From contig NW_017962914.1 of the NCBI RefSeq assembly GCF_001661345.1, positions 336,439 to 400,438 of the forward strand: a DNA stretch of 64,000 bases. The letters run 5' to 3'. Every line of letters begins with the position of its first letter. Position 1 is the stretch's first letter. The notes under the pieces are model-generated. The model worked only from the letters and a program-made list of their open reading frames with translations. It made no database searches and was not told the DNA's origin. This DNA comes from Ascoidea rubescens DSM 1968 (Eukaryota > Ascomycota > Saccharomycetes > Ascoideales > Ascoideaceae). A program made the position numbers and the translations under genes. This document shows positions 48,040 to 61,435 of the stretch, piece by piece.

Positions 48040-49900
48040 ATGATAAATATTTTCGTTGAAAAAATCGTCAGCTTAAGAAGGAGACTCAGCAGCGTTGAAT
48101 TTGAAGAAGAAAGCGGAACCAGTAAAATCACAGATAGCCAAGAAGCAATTGCGCACATCGGGGCGGTTCACAACAATATGGTCCAACTTGCTGAATTGAA
48201 AAGGGGTCCTGAAGATGAGCTAGTTGAATGTCAAAATACTCTAAAATGCATTGGAGATGTTTCAGAAACAGCAGGAACAAGACCTCCACTTCAAAATAAC
48301 TGGATGCGGACTTCATTGAAGTAACTACTGAATACTAAATGAAGCCTACCTCATCGGCAAAGTTGCTGGTAAATTAGAGCTTCATGCAATAGTTGACAAC
48401 AATGGATACATGATGGCTGATCCTTTTTGTGGAGCAACCGCTGTTGGCAGTCGTTGAATCATTACGATGAAGATACCACCAATCGGTAAAACTGAAAAAG
48501 CTGCACACGCTGCTGATGGATCGCTCAGGATCCGAATAGCGATTAATCAGGAATGATTATTGCACTAATTGGGTATGTACTATGGGAGGTTTTCTTGCTG
48601 TTGGCAAGTAAAAGTTAATCAATTTTTATCAAATGGATAAGAAAACAGAAATGGAGGATGGTGTTCTGCTTCCAGAAACAGACATCAAACAATTTCCTGG
48701 ATTCGTTACCGATGAGAGTCCTCTGGAAGTCACACAGTTACCTTCGTCTGATTATAAACCAAACCAAATTTTTCCGCGTTGTGAGATAAAGATCCTGAAT
48801 GCTGTCAAATTGTTTAAGTTCGAAAACGCTTTTCTTGCATATCGTAGTTAGCACCCTTTGAAATCCAAAGACCGCTCCATTGATAATCGGACGTGAAGCG
48901 TAGAATTTCCGCTGCATCATTGAATTCAATGTCTAAGCTAGTCAAATTATATCAGAGTTCATTCTTCACAATGTAAGATGGTGGAGGAACTTTTTGTCGT
49001 TTGCTTGGACTTCATGTTTCTCAAAGTGACGAAAGTATTTCCGTAGTTTTTAACGCCGCCGTCAGAATGATCGGTCAATTGATTATGATTAATAAGGGTC
49101 ATTGGCACGCTGTTCGACAAATCGCTTATTCATTCAAGGAGCGAATTGAAACTGAATCGAATCGGTTGTTCGCTAAAAGATTTTCCTTCACAGATCAATG
49201 TTTGGGTCGTTCTCCTATGCGCCTGATTGTTTTCAGATGAAATGTGAATCTGCTCTTGAAGCAGTCAGTCAATATCTAAGTCCCCTTGCAGGTCCTTCTA
49301 CGTTGTGGTGAATGGGCCCAAAAATTGCTCAACTCCTATACATTAACAGATTGTTACAAAGCTGCTATTCGACTTGAGTTAGCTGGATACACTCGCCAAG
49401 AGAAATCGGTGGGGGAATGTACGGTCCACATTATCCACAATCCAGCTAGCTCGATCTGAACCAGAACGGTCACTGTGGCCGTGCTGACTTGTAAAGCACG
49501 ATCAATTGGACTCGCTGACTAACTGAATGTAGCAATCATTGCACGGCAGATCTTCGACGATATTAGTAATGATGATTAAATCCCATTCATCATCTGTGAT
49601 GCCTAATGTGCTACAATCACGGCTGCGCAATTCACCATTCGCCGAAATCTGAGGCTGCTCTAGGGCATTAATTATTGAATATCACTGGTGTGAAATTAAT
49701 GTAATCCAAGAACGTACATAGCAAGGCCATCTCCCGATAATCAAAGCTGGCTACGGTCGCCGACGTTCACCCGCCGGACCGGTGAGAGACATCAATGGTG
49801 TGAAAGTCACCATCAAGATATCCCACTGCAGCTTTGCTTAGCCGACTCTACAGACTTTAGACGATCGGCTCAGTGAGCTCAAGCACTCTACTAAACAGGC
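48040..49900 (+). mobile_element. Ty1/copia fossil K, 5'-truncated (linker/RT-RNase H)
   Basis: Plus-strand copia remnant. The clearest match is NKGHWHAVRQIAYSFKE at about 49.09-49.14 kb, the copia 'NP---HW-A-KR-LRYLKGT' block between RT and RNase H. Near 48.46-48.5 kb ITMKIPPIGKTEKAA resembles MTMKSPPIGAFADAA at the linker/RT start of fossil E (near 36.63 kb), which sets the register. The open stretch 48,040-48,324 (94 codons, Glu-rich) would then be linker sequence. Gag, protease and integrase are absent. RNase H is poorly preserved after 49.4 kb and the 3' limit is a guess. Broken and old. Its truncated 5' end directly abuts the gag side of G. Confidence 0.6.
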
Positions 49901-50480
49901 ATAGCCCGGATCGCCTTGGTCCAGCCAATAAAAAATAGGAGTGCAGCTCATTGTCTCCAGGATTTCTCTCGTGGCCGCAGTTGCCTGAGATCCAATTTCA
50001 ACGATTGCCTTGTAAAGAAAAAAATTTTTGTGCTGCGACAAAAAGGTGTTTTTGAAAAAATGGAAGCTTTGAAACATAAGTAAGGCTATTATAATCTCCT
50101 TCACAATAAATCTAAGGAACAAAACTTTCTAATTGGATCAAGAGCAATAAGCACCCCGTTCGGTGGTTCACCTTTTCGTTTGTTGAAAAGGACTTATTCC
50201 CTTAATATTGTTCGGTATAAGGTGATTGACTCCTGAATCCATCAAAACCATACAAAGCATTGAAGAATTGGATGATCATTACTATGCCATACAAATGTAT
50301 AGCCCACCAGACTATAATTCCGCTTTGGATTGTCTGCACATCAAGAATATCAGCATGATTCGAAACAAATTTTAACTGTTGGGGAGACATTTTGGAGAAA
50401 GTCCCTACAACATATGTGGAAATGTAATGTAGCATAAGAAACAAATAGAAAATCAACGAATACTAATCAGACAGATCTAA
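49900..50480. other. Gap between the tails of fossils K and F
   Basis: Short stretches are open on both strands, but no family is recognisable. The position, between two copia 3' ends, suggests eroded terminal-repeat sequence. A few local direct words such as CGTTTGTTGAAAAGGA near 50.18 kb do not form a clear repeat. No gene is supported. Confidence 0.3.
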
Positions 50481-53400
50481 ATGGTCGAAAACCACAGATC
50501 CAAATCAATTAATGGTTGTCGTGAAAAGAATTGATGGACAAGTTGAAATAGAGGTGAACTAAGCGCCTTATTCATCATATCAGCGTCACGACTGTTAGTG
50601 TCAACTATAGCAAGGGAATGATCAACATTGCGCAACCTTCTTGTAACGTGATAGCTTATTAATGGATACCAGTAGTATTTGGTCATTGGTAAATTAGTTG
50701 GCCACCTCGATAGCAGAAATTTCATCAAAACTAGGAGTTGCTTTGTGTCACCATGTGAACTAATCAATATGAAGATGCCTGTTACAGGCGCGGTATCCTT
50801 GAGTACTTTAATGAGTGATAGGTATTCAGTTGACAAGTCCCGCTGGTCTCTGAAGCCTGCATTTGGGGTTGCAAGTAGCGGGCCTTCGTTTAAAGTGGTA
50901 TCGATAACCAATAAGTGACTTTCGTTCACCAACAGCCCCAACTCAATGACTGTCACAGCTTCGAAAGATCTCAAACGATATAGCTGTTTTGAAATGGATT
51001 GTCGACCGATTTACGTTTACATATCTCACCAACCTTTAACATAAAATAATTCGATTTTCAATTGTCGGTCAGAAGATGGAGTGAAAATCTGAACAGCTAA
51101 GACACTATCTTACCGTAAACTCATTTCAGCCAAATGCAATAATCCAACCATTCAGGTGTAAAGTGATGACGCTTCCGCGTCTAACATGGAGAGGTCGGAT
51201 ACAAATAGCAATTTGTGTTGCTCAATCAAGATTGGTCTAAACTTCCTTTGAAAATCATTTATTTTGTCCTGTTGAAGTATCCCCCTGACGCCCAACGTCA
51301 TAAACCCCGCAGTCCTTTAGTGTTTCAACCGCATCGAATTTAAAACATTGACTGACGGTTACAATAAAATCATCATTCTTGAACAATGAACGGAGATATG
51401 AATTCATCTGCTTGACAATTGCAGCTGATAGTCCGGCATCAATGTCACCATCGACATTCAATCCAGAAATGAGGTGGAGTTCGTTTTCTCAGACGTGAAT
51501 CTCTCCACCAACTGCTAATAGACTCGGAAAAAGATATGATTGGACAGCACGTTGAATTCTCTTCCGTTAATGCCAAAGTCATTCATTGAGTCCTATATTT
51601 GTTCAATGTAAATGCCACACTTTCAGCAAAAGATCATCATCAAGATATTCAAGAGCGTGTTGCTTGTAAAACTCGGGAGCATATCAGTTTAAAGAAGAGC
51701 GTTCTTCACATCCATTTATTGATCGATTGGTAACGTTAATGATTAATGTAATGGAATAATTCTAACCTATCCATTCCTGATCACTGCACTAGGTCATTCA
51801 GGATGATCGATACATTCAAGCTCAGAAAACGTCTAACACCCACTCTGCAATTTCGAACAGGTGCAGTCCGTCCCGGGCCTACTTCACACAATCACCTATG
51901 GCATTCAAGACTATTTTCAAAGTCAGGATGAACCAACAGGTAGCCATTGTGATGAATCAATGCATGCAGCTTTAAATAATGAGCAAATTGTTGACTTTGG
52001 TGTCAAGCGCAGTGTTTAACAGTAGTAGGTCCAACGATGCCGGCAGCCAAATATGTCAGAAGAGACATCTCTAAAAGGTATCTGTGGAATAATTTCTGAT
52101 CTGCTTTGGTACATTTTGAATGTCGAGAACACGGTTCAGCCGGCCCATTCTGGGTCCAGCCAGATGGACTGTACCCGATTCTCCTTCCATGATAGCATCT
52201 AGAAATGGCTCAGTATCAGCACCTGAAGCGAACGATTTCTTTGAATGTGAACCTTTGCTATTGACACCATCATCATCTTTCTCATCTCAGCAGATTTCAG
52301 CACAATTACCACTCTGGTTGAAGTTCTGATTTGATATCACTCAAACAATTAGTGTTCGGCTCAGGTTGTGATTGGTAGTAGCAGACTGACTTTCATCTGA
52401 AACACGAGCAGCAAGATATGATAGCTCATCGCGGATCAATACGTTTGTTTAGTACCAGCAAATGACGCTTTACTAAAGGAAACATTGGATTCCAAAAAAT
52501 GACAAGAAAGATACTTCAAAAGTCAGGTGCCATGAAGAACATAAGTTCTCTAGGACATTCCACCCATGCGGCAGCCAACGTAACACAAAGGACACCTGCT
52601 TGACTAATCTTGGCGTACTCCATTTTTTTGGGGATGAATATCTAAAAAGCACTTGAAAACGTCTTAACCAAAGCACCTTTCGATTCTCTTCAATAGAACT
52701 AATTGATAAGTATAGTCGGTTGGGGGCCCGCTTTGGAGAGAATCAGAATCATCAACAACACGGATTGCCGCAAATGGATTCAACAGCTAGTCGGCAATAT
52801 CAACAGTAAGAGCAATTTCCCCGGTCACCTCCACGATTATTTTGAAGTAACATCCCCCAGCTTCTTTTATTGTGACTGACTATCCACCAACGATTCATGG
52901 TTCATTTTGGATCTTAAATAACAACCTTTGATGAGCTTGAATCAAATTACTTTAAGAGATCCCACAATGTGGATAGACTTATCCAACATTTGACCAGAAA
53001 AGATAACTTGACAAACCAACCTCGATAATTCCAATGATGCCGTATCAATGGCAGAAGCAATATCACTTCTGAATTTTTCATTATCCTTGGCAAGAATGTA
53101 GTGACTCCAATCAACGGGAACAGCTGGCGTTGGTGAAGCAATATCAATATCAAATCAATAAGCGACAGCAGTCCCTGTCACTTCCACATCATACCAATAA
53201 TTATGCTGGCTTTTACTAGGGGAAAGCACTAACATTTTAATCCGGTAAATGATGAAATAGAAAAGACAGGGCTTTAATTCTTGCAACCCTCTTTCCGAGA
53301 TCACCTGAATGGATAGGCCAGTCAGCGGTGGAAAACCCATCATCAGTTGCGTGAACCTGAAGTTGGTATACTCTGGAGGCGGCTTATATATTATCGAATG

Positions 53401-54820
53401 CCTCATCGTAAAGGACAGATATTCCAGCTTCAGCGGGCCACTCTTGTATTTTCCAGCTTAAATTCCAGTTCGAATTGAACCAAAGCGGGGATAAAGGCGT
53501 TTGCTGAGGTCGACCAACCTGAAACACCACATTAACATTAGCTCTGACATCAACCATCGAGTAAACATTACTAGTATTCGGTGTGGGTGAAAAGTTACGT
53601 CGCTAACCCAATCGGCATTGTTGCTGATGTTTTGAATAGCAGCCGATTCAACAAAAATCTGTTAGCAATTGGATACCTGTCGAGAAGCAAATTTCAACAA
53701 GCAACCGAACAACGACTGATGACGTTTCGCCAACCAAAACCACCACTTTTGCAAAAGCCTTTGCTGATTTTGATCAGCTGGCACAGAAAAACGGTGGCGC
53801 CACCACCCATTTGGCACGTCTTCTTTTATTCCCAACGATGGCCGCTGCTGTATTTATGATTTGCCCTGATTAATAGTATTTACCAAAATACGAGGTGGCT
53901 GTTCTGGAAGAGCCACTAGCAAGTGCAACAGCACCATTGTAATTGACCAATCCCATTGACTCAGCAAATTCAATTTTTCTGAGCATCTGCAAATGAATTA
54001 GCAAACTCATTCGGGGTAGCTGGAGCCAAAAGGAGACCAAGCATAGAAATTGGCAGCAGCTACTTCTTTTTTGTACACTTCAAGAAATATCAATTTTGAA
54101 TGATTGAAGCAGTATTTGCAATGCTAATTATTAGATAACGTAATTAGGCACTTAGCAGCCGCAGGTGAGCCGATCGTATTAACGGCAATTTCCCCACCAT
54201 TTGAACAAAATTGTTTTGGCAAGTTATTGAATATTTCATGGCCATAACATCAATTGAATAGGGCTTCCGTTAAAAAAGCCGACACTGAATCTGCAGTAAT
54301 GAACGTATGGCCTAAGTAATCTAAAGAAACCTGAAGTTTCTCTCAATCGGGATTATTAGCAACAATACCACTTGAATTCATGTCGACCTCAGCTAACTGC
54401 TAAAAGCGGGCACCTGCGAAGCTCATGACGGAAGCCCATATTGAATCGTTAGAACCAGATGAAAGCCCCTCTGATTTTTGCCTCAATCATTCGCAATCTG
54501 TTCTATATCTTATTGTAGCGACTCCAACATAATGCATTATGGTACAGACAGATATATGTATAAACAACATTGAAGTGAATGCCAACGTTTTCTATTGGAA
54601 GCAGGGTTATATCACCGAGCGTAACGAGAGGAGACCTGCTGAACAACCGAACAACCAGATGTGGACTTTCCGGGGCTGCCTTTTGATCGATTGAAAGTTC
54701 GCCAAACTATTTTTTCGCAAACATATGAATCGAAAGCTGTTACTTGAACTCCGGATCGACCATCGAAGTTAACATTGGCTATGGTCTGTCTGAGGAACTT
54801 CAATGAAGAACTTCATTACT
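50480..54820 (-). mobile_element. Ty1/copia fossil F (gag-INT-RT-RNase H)
   Basis: Minus-strand copia copy. Gag lies at about 54.8-53.4 kb and begins with the same leader-proximal gag block as A, I and J (near 54.6 kb). Integrase lies at about 53.2-52.4 kb. RT shows DAGLSAAIVKQMNSYLRSLF near 51.38-51.44 kb, the segment directly after the copia 'YVDD' active site. RNase H is unusually readable at 50,477-50,974 (a 165-codon open stretch): TEYLSLIKVLKDTAPVTGIF near 50.8 kb equals 'EY-AL--A--E--W---', and DADMMNKALSSPLFQLVHQF near 50.53-50.59 kb equals 'ADM-TKAL---LF--L'. Other parts are broken many times. Old. It is the last copia copy before the repeat-poor right flank. Confidence 0.82.
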
Positions 54821-54899
54821 ATTGAGTTGAAGATAATTGAACAAAACTATTGAATTTCAATTGCAAAGTGCAGTAATTGAAACGGAACATAGGAGTCAA

Positions 54900-56800
54900 T
54901 CATTAGGAGTTTCAGTATTGTTGTGACTTGTATTCTAGAATGGTCAATCATACATTTTGAACAGATATTTGCGGTGCGGCGATTTGAAGCTGGTATGCTT
55001 ATTTTGCGGAATGCTTGGAGCTGATTTGTCCAGAGCAATTTATCTTATTTGATAAACAAGGTAAATTGTCGGTTAACGTTACTGGTTGTTCAGTCATTAA
55101 TGATGATTTAATTAGCGAATCAGATTTATTTGTTCTGAAGCAGATCCACCGGTAATGACATGTAATAGCTGTTTTGTGATAAATAGTCGCTCACCAACTT
55201 TATCTGGGTCGACTAAATCAGGTGAGTTATATTCCCCAGAACTGAAATCATTTGAGCTGTGAACTCATGGAAGTTGTCATTTATGTAAAACAGAACACCA
55301 AAATGAACCCGTGATTGATTTACGTTGATTATCTTTAGGAATGCACTGTTTTCGGTGAAGAAACTTTATTAATTGAAACAACAATACCGATGGTTCACTA
55401 GAATTTGCGGGACGTCACACCCAGTGGTCGGAGGCAATTCAATTTGCAGATTTTATCCACCTAATAATTATAATTTGCTGATTATCACACTCTCCGGAAA
55501 ATTACTTTTTATTTGTTATTTGATGGTTCGTTTCAAATAAGTTGAAGATTCAAACCATTTTCAGCAAGTTCGAAAAGAGTACCGATTTTCTGTGGTGAGT
55601 CTGGTAAAAGCTGATCATCAAATAATATTAATGAGCTAAGATCAACAGTTCATTCTGACCTGCAAATATTGTCCCAATGGACTCCCTACATTGATGTCTT
55701 TCCAGTTTCAGGAACAGTCAATAATTGATCACTGTACAACATCAGCTGTTTTATCTGAAGCATGAACTTATTGATTAACGGTATCATGATCAGTTAAACG
55801 AATTTTCTCAAAATGTGTCTTTGATTCATTTTGAATAACAAGTTCCAAGTCATCTTCAGTGTCAATTAATTCAATCATTTCATAGACTTGAATATTTTTT
55901 AGTATTTTCCAGTTTTGCCTGCAATGACCATACCTACCAGAATTGATGGATCTAGGAAAGAATAGCAAAATGTTTGGTTTCTTTACGATTATGATCAGTT
56001 CCGTTGATTCTGACGAAATTGTGGACAATCGTTGTCTATGATCTCTTTAACGTGTCTCAATATTTGATTAGTTGATTAACCGGCGACTTGATCGGTAACA
56101 GAAAATCGTTGCCAGCTAAGTGACTGTGCTTGAGAATTGAGGACGATCAATATTATAAAATTAAAAGCAGCAGGATAGGCAGCCCAGTGGCTAAATCAAA
56201 AAATATGAGTTTAAACCATGATAACCTCGTTCTATAGTTTTTTTATATAATGCATTAATTCATCGATTAATTTCGTTTTAATGACGATGGATTTTGTCAA
56301 TATTATCCAGATTCAAAATTTTTCAATCATTTCAATATTCACCTCCCTTGCATTGTCATCATTGCAATTTCATATTCGTTTATATTTGAAAGCAGCATTT
56401 ATTAATGCTTCAGCGATACCAGCAGTTTCACTGGCAGTTTGAGTGATTTCCTAAGCGGCAATGAATCCCGTGATGATGAACTGGTTAGTATGAACCAAAT
56501 TGGTGACTCATTTGCGAACCTAAGGTTTAAAAAACGGCTACTCAGCTCCTGTCCCAAACCTTCTAATCTGGATTAATTTTATTGATAATTATATTTACCA
56601 TAGTCATTGTAGCGGATCTGCGAATTACCAAGACATCAATTCATTGTTGAAATAAATGATTGGAAAATTGTTTAAAATTGTGGATGCGCGTAGTACAATA
56701 TGGTAACAACATAATCAATGATATAAAAAAACCTTAATTAACTTGCATCATCTTTTTAAATATAGATATATATATTATTATGTATGATATCGGTAATCAC
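54900..56800. other. A+T-rich region, no supported gene
   Basis: Beyond fossil F the composition becomes visibly richer in A and T. Short open stretches on both strands (for example 55,768-56,028 minus, 86 codons) have no recognisable motifs or splice-site context. A plus-strand segment near 55.22-55.30 kb, SGELYSPELKSFELWTHGS, vaguely recalls a MATH/TRAF domain start, but nothing around it supports that. Confidence 0.35.
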
Positions 56801-56819
56801 CATTTTGAAGTAAAAACAA

Positions 56820-57680
56820 TTATGTCTGAGTTCAATATCCCAAATGCAATGAGAGGATCAAAGAAAGAAGTCATATAGAAAGTACACACTAAAGCATAAA
56901 GAAAATGACAAACAATTATACATTATCTTGAACTTAAGCAAAGCAAGGTATTTCTCTCCGAGATCAAGAAAAATCTTGATCTCATTGCTCTCACTCAAGA
57001 TAGTTAAATTTCAAAGAAAACCGCTTAATAACAACAACTGAAAATGGAAAGAGTTTAAGGGTAAATTTCGAACAAGTTTCGCCGCACTGGAGAGAATTCT
57101 AATGAAACTATGGAATGAATTTAATTGAAGTAAGTTAAATAGTCAAGGCAATATTATATCAATACTTCATAATTAAATTACTGGATTTCCTTGCAGGATA
57201 ATTCAAGAGGCAAAAGTGTAGTTTTCTTTATTGCTGCATAATGGAATGAACGAGAACAACAAGTTTAAGCCAAATGATGGGACGTTAGCTAAATTTTTTG
57301 TTTTCCAAGATGCTATATTTTTCGTAACTGAAGATCGTCTGAAAAATAATTGAAAAGTAAAAAAATGGGAAAAGAAATTGATTAATTGTTTTCACCGTTA
57401 CGGTTTTGCTGATAATGAAACTCAACTATTATACAGTGAGGCCGTGTTGTCAGGTCAAAACAAAACAAAAAATTCAAAATTACAGATCTCAATAAAATCA
57501 ATGATGAAGGAATATTACTTGGCTGATTTTGTTGGCGGAAATAACGGTGCTTATAAATTCGTTGATACGGAAAAACATTCCATTTCAACTTTCGGTGAAA
57601 TTCTCACGGTGAAATTAGCTTTAACTGAATCATTAATTGCGTTGTTATTAATATTTAAGACCCAACTTCGTTTAACCTAA
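56820..57680 (+). pseudogene. Weak transposase-like or unknown coding trace
   Basis: A plus-strand run with two suggestive pieces. Near 56.82 kb FNIPNAMRGSKKEVI is followed by a basic helix-like segment with HYLELKQSK, which recalls the helix-turn-helix of pogo/CENP-B-type transposases. A 100-codon open stretch at 57,378-57,680 begins INCFHRYGFADNETQLLYSE, with spacing like the 'CF-KAGF' and 'DET-L-Y' surroundings of the same transposases. The DDE residues are not placed, terminal inverted repeats are not seen, and the frame is interrupted between the pieces. It may equally be a host exon or chance. Low confidence. Confidence 0.18.
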
Positions 57681-57699
57681 ATATTTCCGTGTCTTGGCA

Positions 57700-60600
57700 A
57701 AAGAAATAATTGATTCAATTGCTTCTTGCTTCGAAATATCTTGCAGAATACCACTTACGTCCATTAAATCCCGGTTTCGATTTCATTGTCATAAGAAGGA
57801 GGTGGTGGATCATCAATGAAAACAAATGAAAGAAAAAGGACAGAGCCGATAAACAACTAAAATGTTCAAATCACTATTGCTCCGTGGGTTTTGGACAGTT
57901 GATCTATTTGATCGGTTACATTGCAAAAAAATTCAATTTGGTCTCTGCGAATAAACCTTTGAACAGCCCACATGAATGACAAACTTCATGCTCCGTTTGG
58001 TGATCATAAGTTTGCTTTCAATCGTACTGTCGCAAAATAACTCACATGATTAAGTTCAAGCGTAAATACGATGCTACTAGCCTATGATTCAAAATTGCTG
58101 CTATATGAATGAGGGGCTCAAAAGCAGATTTTTGAACACTTTCAATTCGATCAATAAAAGAAATTTATTAAATTCGAACAGATTAATCGGCTGAAATCAT
58201 TTGATTGAAGTCTAGTCGAATCGAAAGAAGCGGTCAACCGTTTCTCAAATAATTGACTCACGTCTCCAACAATCAATAACTTAATGTTTGAATCCGTCTT
58301 GCTGATTCAGGCATCATATGCACCTAAAATAAAGATGATATTACGATCGGTGGTCATTTTCACAATTAAATTAGTAGATCTCCAACATCATCATCGAGCT
58401 AAACGTAGCACAAAATTACTCTTCGCGTTGTTGAAGGTTCATCTAATGAAGCTTCTGCTAATCATTTTGCTCATTTTAAGCTTAAGAATCTATTCCTTCT
58501 TAACAAACAGCTTAATATTAAAAATGGATCAAGGATGAAACTCACACTCTTTTTGAAGATTTTCAAACAGCCGAGGAAACATCATCTCAACAGCAAACGA
58601 CGTCATGTTATCACAGCAATTTTGTCTGGTACTGAAAATGATCAACACAACGATCAATTGAAATTATCAGTTTCTGTTTAAGGTTTGAATGTCAGCACTC
58701 AGAATCTTTCACCGTTATAGTTAAACTTATTGAAAGATTTTCCGCAAAATGATATGAATTTCGTTACCAACTTTCTAACGCCTCACTTCTCAATTACATG
58801 GTTTTTTGTTAATTCAAATTGGAAGTTTGCATCAATTTCTAATTTGAGAAGCTCTTCTTTCACAACTCAATTGAATTGTATTTGCATGAAAACTTTTACT
58901 ATTATTGTTGCAATTTGAAATTAAATATTGCAAATTGCTTTGATTATGCATTCATTATCACACTTTATTGCGATCTATATGTATATCCCGGTTTTTGAAA
59001 TATAGTGATGTTGATTGATTTCGAAAAATTATAAAAAATATTAAGAAAAATGCAGAATAAAATGTGCGTTCATATCAGAAATAAAAAATGTCGTTAACGA
59101 AAGATATTTCAGTATAATTTAGAAATTCAAATTTGCGGTGTAAGACCACAATTTTGAGACTATTGACATGTAATAAACAGAACAATTTTTTTACGATTTC
59201 ATAAACGGTTGGAGTTGAATTATCTTGGCTGAAATTGGACGAAGCTGATATCAAATAATTTATTATCTTCAATTGAAAACAGATGATGTTCATGTGTGAA
59301 ACCGGAATAGAGCTAAGCTTCAAAAAGGTAAAGTCTGAATGTGAAAACAAAATATTGTTCATGAAAAAGAAAAAATTCTGAAAGAGAGAATCGCTAAAGT
59401 GATGATGAGCATATCTTTGGCTGGATTCTGGAAAAATCCAAGTTGTGATTGTAGAAGTAGCTGAAAACTTGGTATTTAAAATTAATGTCAGAAATGTTTG
59501 GAAAATGAACAATTTGGACGTAATGACATTGGTTTGTATGGAATAGAACGTTCACTATTCATCGATTGCCGGTTGAACTTATTCTAGTTCTATTTTTAAC
59601 CGATTAATTTTTAGTGAGAATCCACCTATCAGAGCAGCTGAGCTTTAATTGATTTGGGTTAAAGTTATGGAGTTATAATTTTTTAAGATCTGATGAATGA
59701 AATTGTTTCACTGATAAGAAACCTTAATATTGTCAGGTTGGTGGTTTTATTCTTGGAAATTCATTTTTATCATGCTAGATAATTTCTCTCCATTCTTACT
59801 CCCTAGCTGTGTAATGTAAGAGACTGATAATTTTTTATATTTTCGCATAAATTTAATTACTATTGGAACAGCTATTCAGTGGTTAAAAGATTTGTAAAAC
59901 GATAAAAATATATTGAATATTAAGTCAATGATATCAATCTCATATTGCTATTGTCGATGATATGCTATTTGAGGTTGTGGGAGGTTTTCCGTCTTCACTT
60001 AACGCAATGTTCAGATCTTCCCCATTCTTTGACGATCGCCCCAAAAACTTAAAAAGATCATTTCGTCAACTCAACGAATTGAGATTGATACGATTCAAGC
60101 AGGTACGGAATGGCGGCTGCTCATAAATTGGTTCACAAAGGAATCACCAACTACGTCGATACCGATTGGTTTTACATAATCGGATTCACCGCTGCTACTG
60201 ATGTCACAGCAACTACAAGATGATTTACGGATATTGATCAGTCGATAATCAGAGTTGACATTGCACGCGACATTAATAGAAATATTCTTTACGAAAATAA
60301 TAGAGAGATGCTCAATAAAATCAATAGAAATGTCTGAAATCAACGATATGCTGATCACGCTAAATCAGTCAGAGACTTATTCAATCCTTTAATTCGTCAC
60401 TAAAAACCAAAGTTTTCAAAAGCCACTCTTACAAGGTTTCCGCTTATTACCAACGATTTAAAACTGTTCCTTCCCTGCTGCTCCTTTTAAGCTAGCAGAA
60501 ATGATGATGCAAATTTTCATGTATTTAGTGGATAGGTAACAATTTAACTATTTTGAATTCCTTAGTTCATATTCATTTTTTTCTTTCAGTCCAAGCACCA

Positions 60601-61140
60601 AGCTTTCAACAATACTCATTTGCACATTTTCTACTTGCAAAAACTTTTACCATTGATACTTTCATCAAAAGGTTGACTACCATTTACTACATTAAATCTG
60701 CGCTTCTAACAAATAATGTTCATTATTTTTTGCATCTACTACTCATCAGTTCTGTCCGAGAGATATTTTATTTTTAGATTTCTCATTGGTCGAAATTCAG
60801 TTTTGCATCTGTATCTAAGATACATAAGGATGCCATAAAATAGATTGTTTTCGACTTTTAATCTCATACATTTGAAGCTTCATTTCCTTATTTTACATGT
60901 TTTAGGTTTCCTATCTTGATCAATGATCTCAATCAAATTCGCTTTTCATGTGTGTTATAGATGGCACTGATTACTCATGATTACTCTGATTAGTGATTAT
61001 CACTTTTAAACGTTATGGAATACAACTGCATTTATAGAAGCGCAATCTCTATAGCCTATCTATTGATTAGTACAGTTTAGGCTCATGTTAATCTAAGGAA
61101 AACCAAGAATTCAAATAGGTAACAGATACGGAATCATTAC
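57700..61140. other. A+T-rich region with weak coding traces
   Basis: Mostly A+T-rich sequence. A minus-strand open stretch at 59,075-59,512 (145 codons) is rich in Phe, Leu, Ile and Asn, as expected from low-complexity A+T DNA, and its opposite strand is purine rich. Two overlapping plus-strand frames at about 60.06-60.37 kb look somewhat protein-like (one contains EWRLLINWFTKESP, another MAAAHKLVHKGITNYV at 60,110), but neither is long or recognisable. No supported gene, RNA or element. Confidence 0.35.
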
Positions 61141-61435
61141 ATTCCTCAGTAGTTGAAGTTCCCTTAAATTTGTACTTTCGCGACAATGGATTGAAAGACT
61201 TTATAATGTGAATTAGAACAATTGAAATTCATATTTTTGGCTCCGCTGATAGGTGGCCTTGATCTGAATCCAAGGTACCAATGAAACAACCAGTTACGAT
61301 GAAACAGGTAGGGAGTCCAAAATGATACATTAAAGTTAAAAATTACTAGACAAAGAACATCGTAGAAGACAAAGGTGGGGCTCTCTATAGTGTCTTCGGA
61401 TACATCGCAGAGAGGCACGGAGAAAACTGATCTCA

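Noticed and set aside
50477-50974. 165-codon minus-strand open frame as an independent gene
   Set aside because: Its residues follow copia RNase H from end to end, so it is part of fossil F.
1-54820. Ty3/gypsy as the family of the main fossils
   Set aside because: The 'HVD-VGP' integrase core fits Ty3 loosely, but integrase lies before RT, and the RT and RNase H residues are copia-type (for example DDNSAIVVANHPTK and the ADIFTK-like tail).
59075-59512. 145-codon minus-strand open frame as a membrane protein gene
   Set aside because: The Phe/Ile/Leu/Asn-rich composition is what A+T-rich, pyrimidine-biased DNA gives by chance; there are no domain, splice or promoter signals.
59930-60370. BTB-domain gene on the plus strand
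   Set aside because: Only a vague resemblance; the conserved 'D--L-V----F-AHK-VL---S--F' pattern cannot be laid on any frame.
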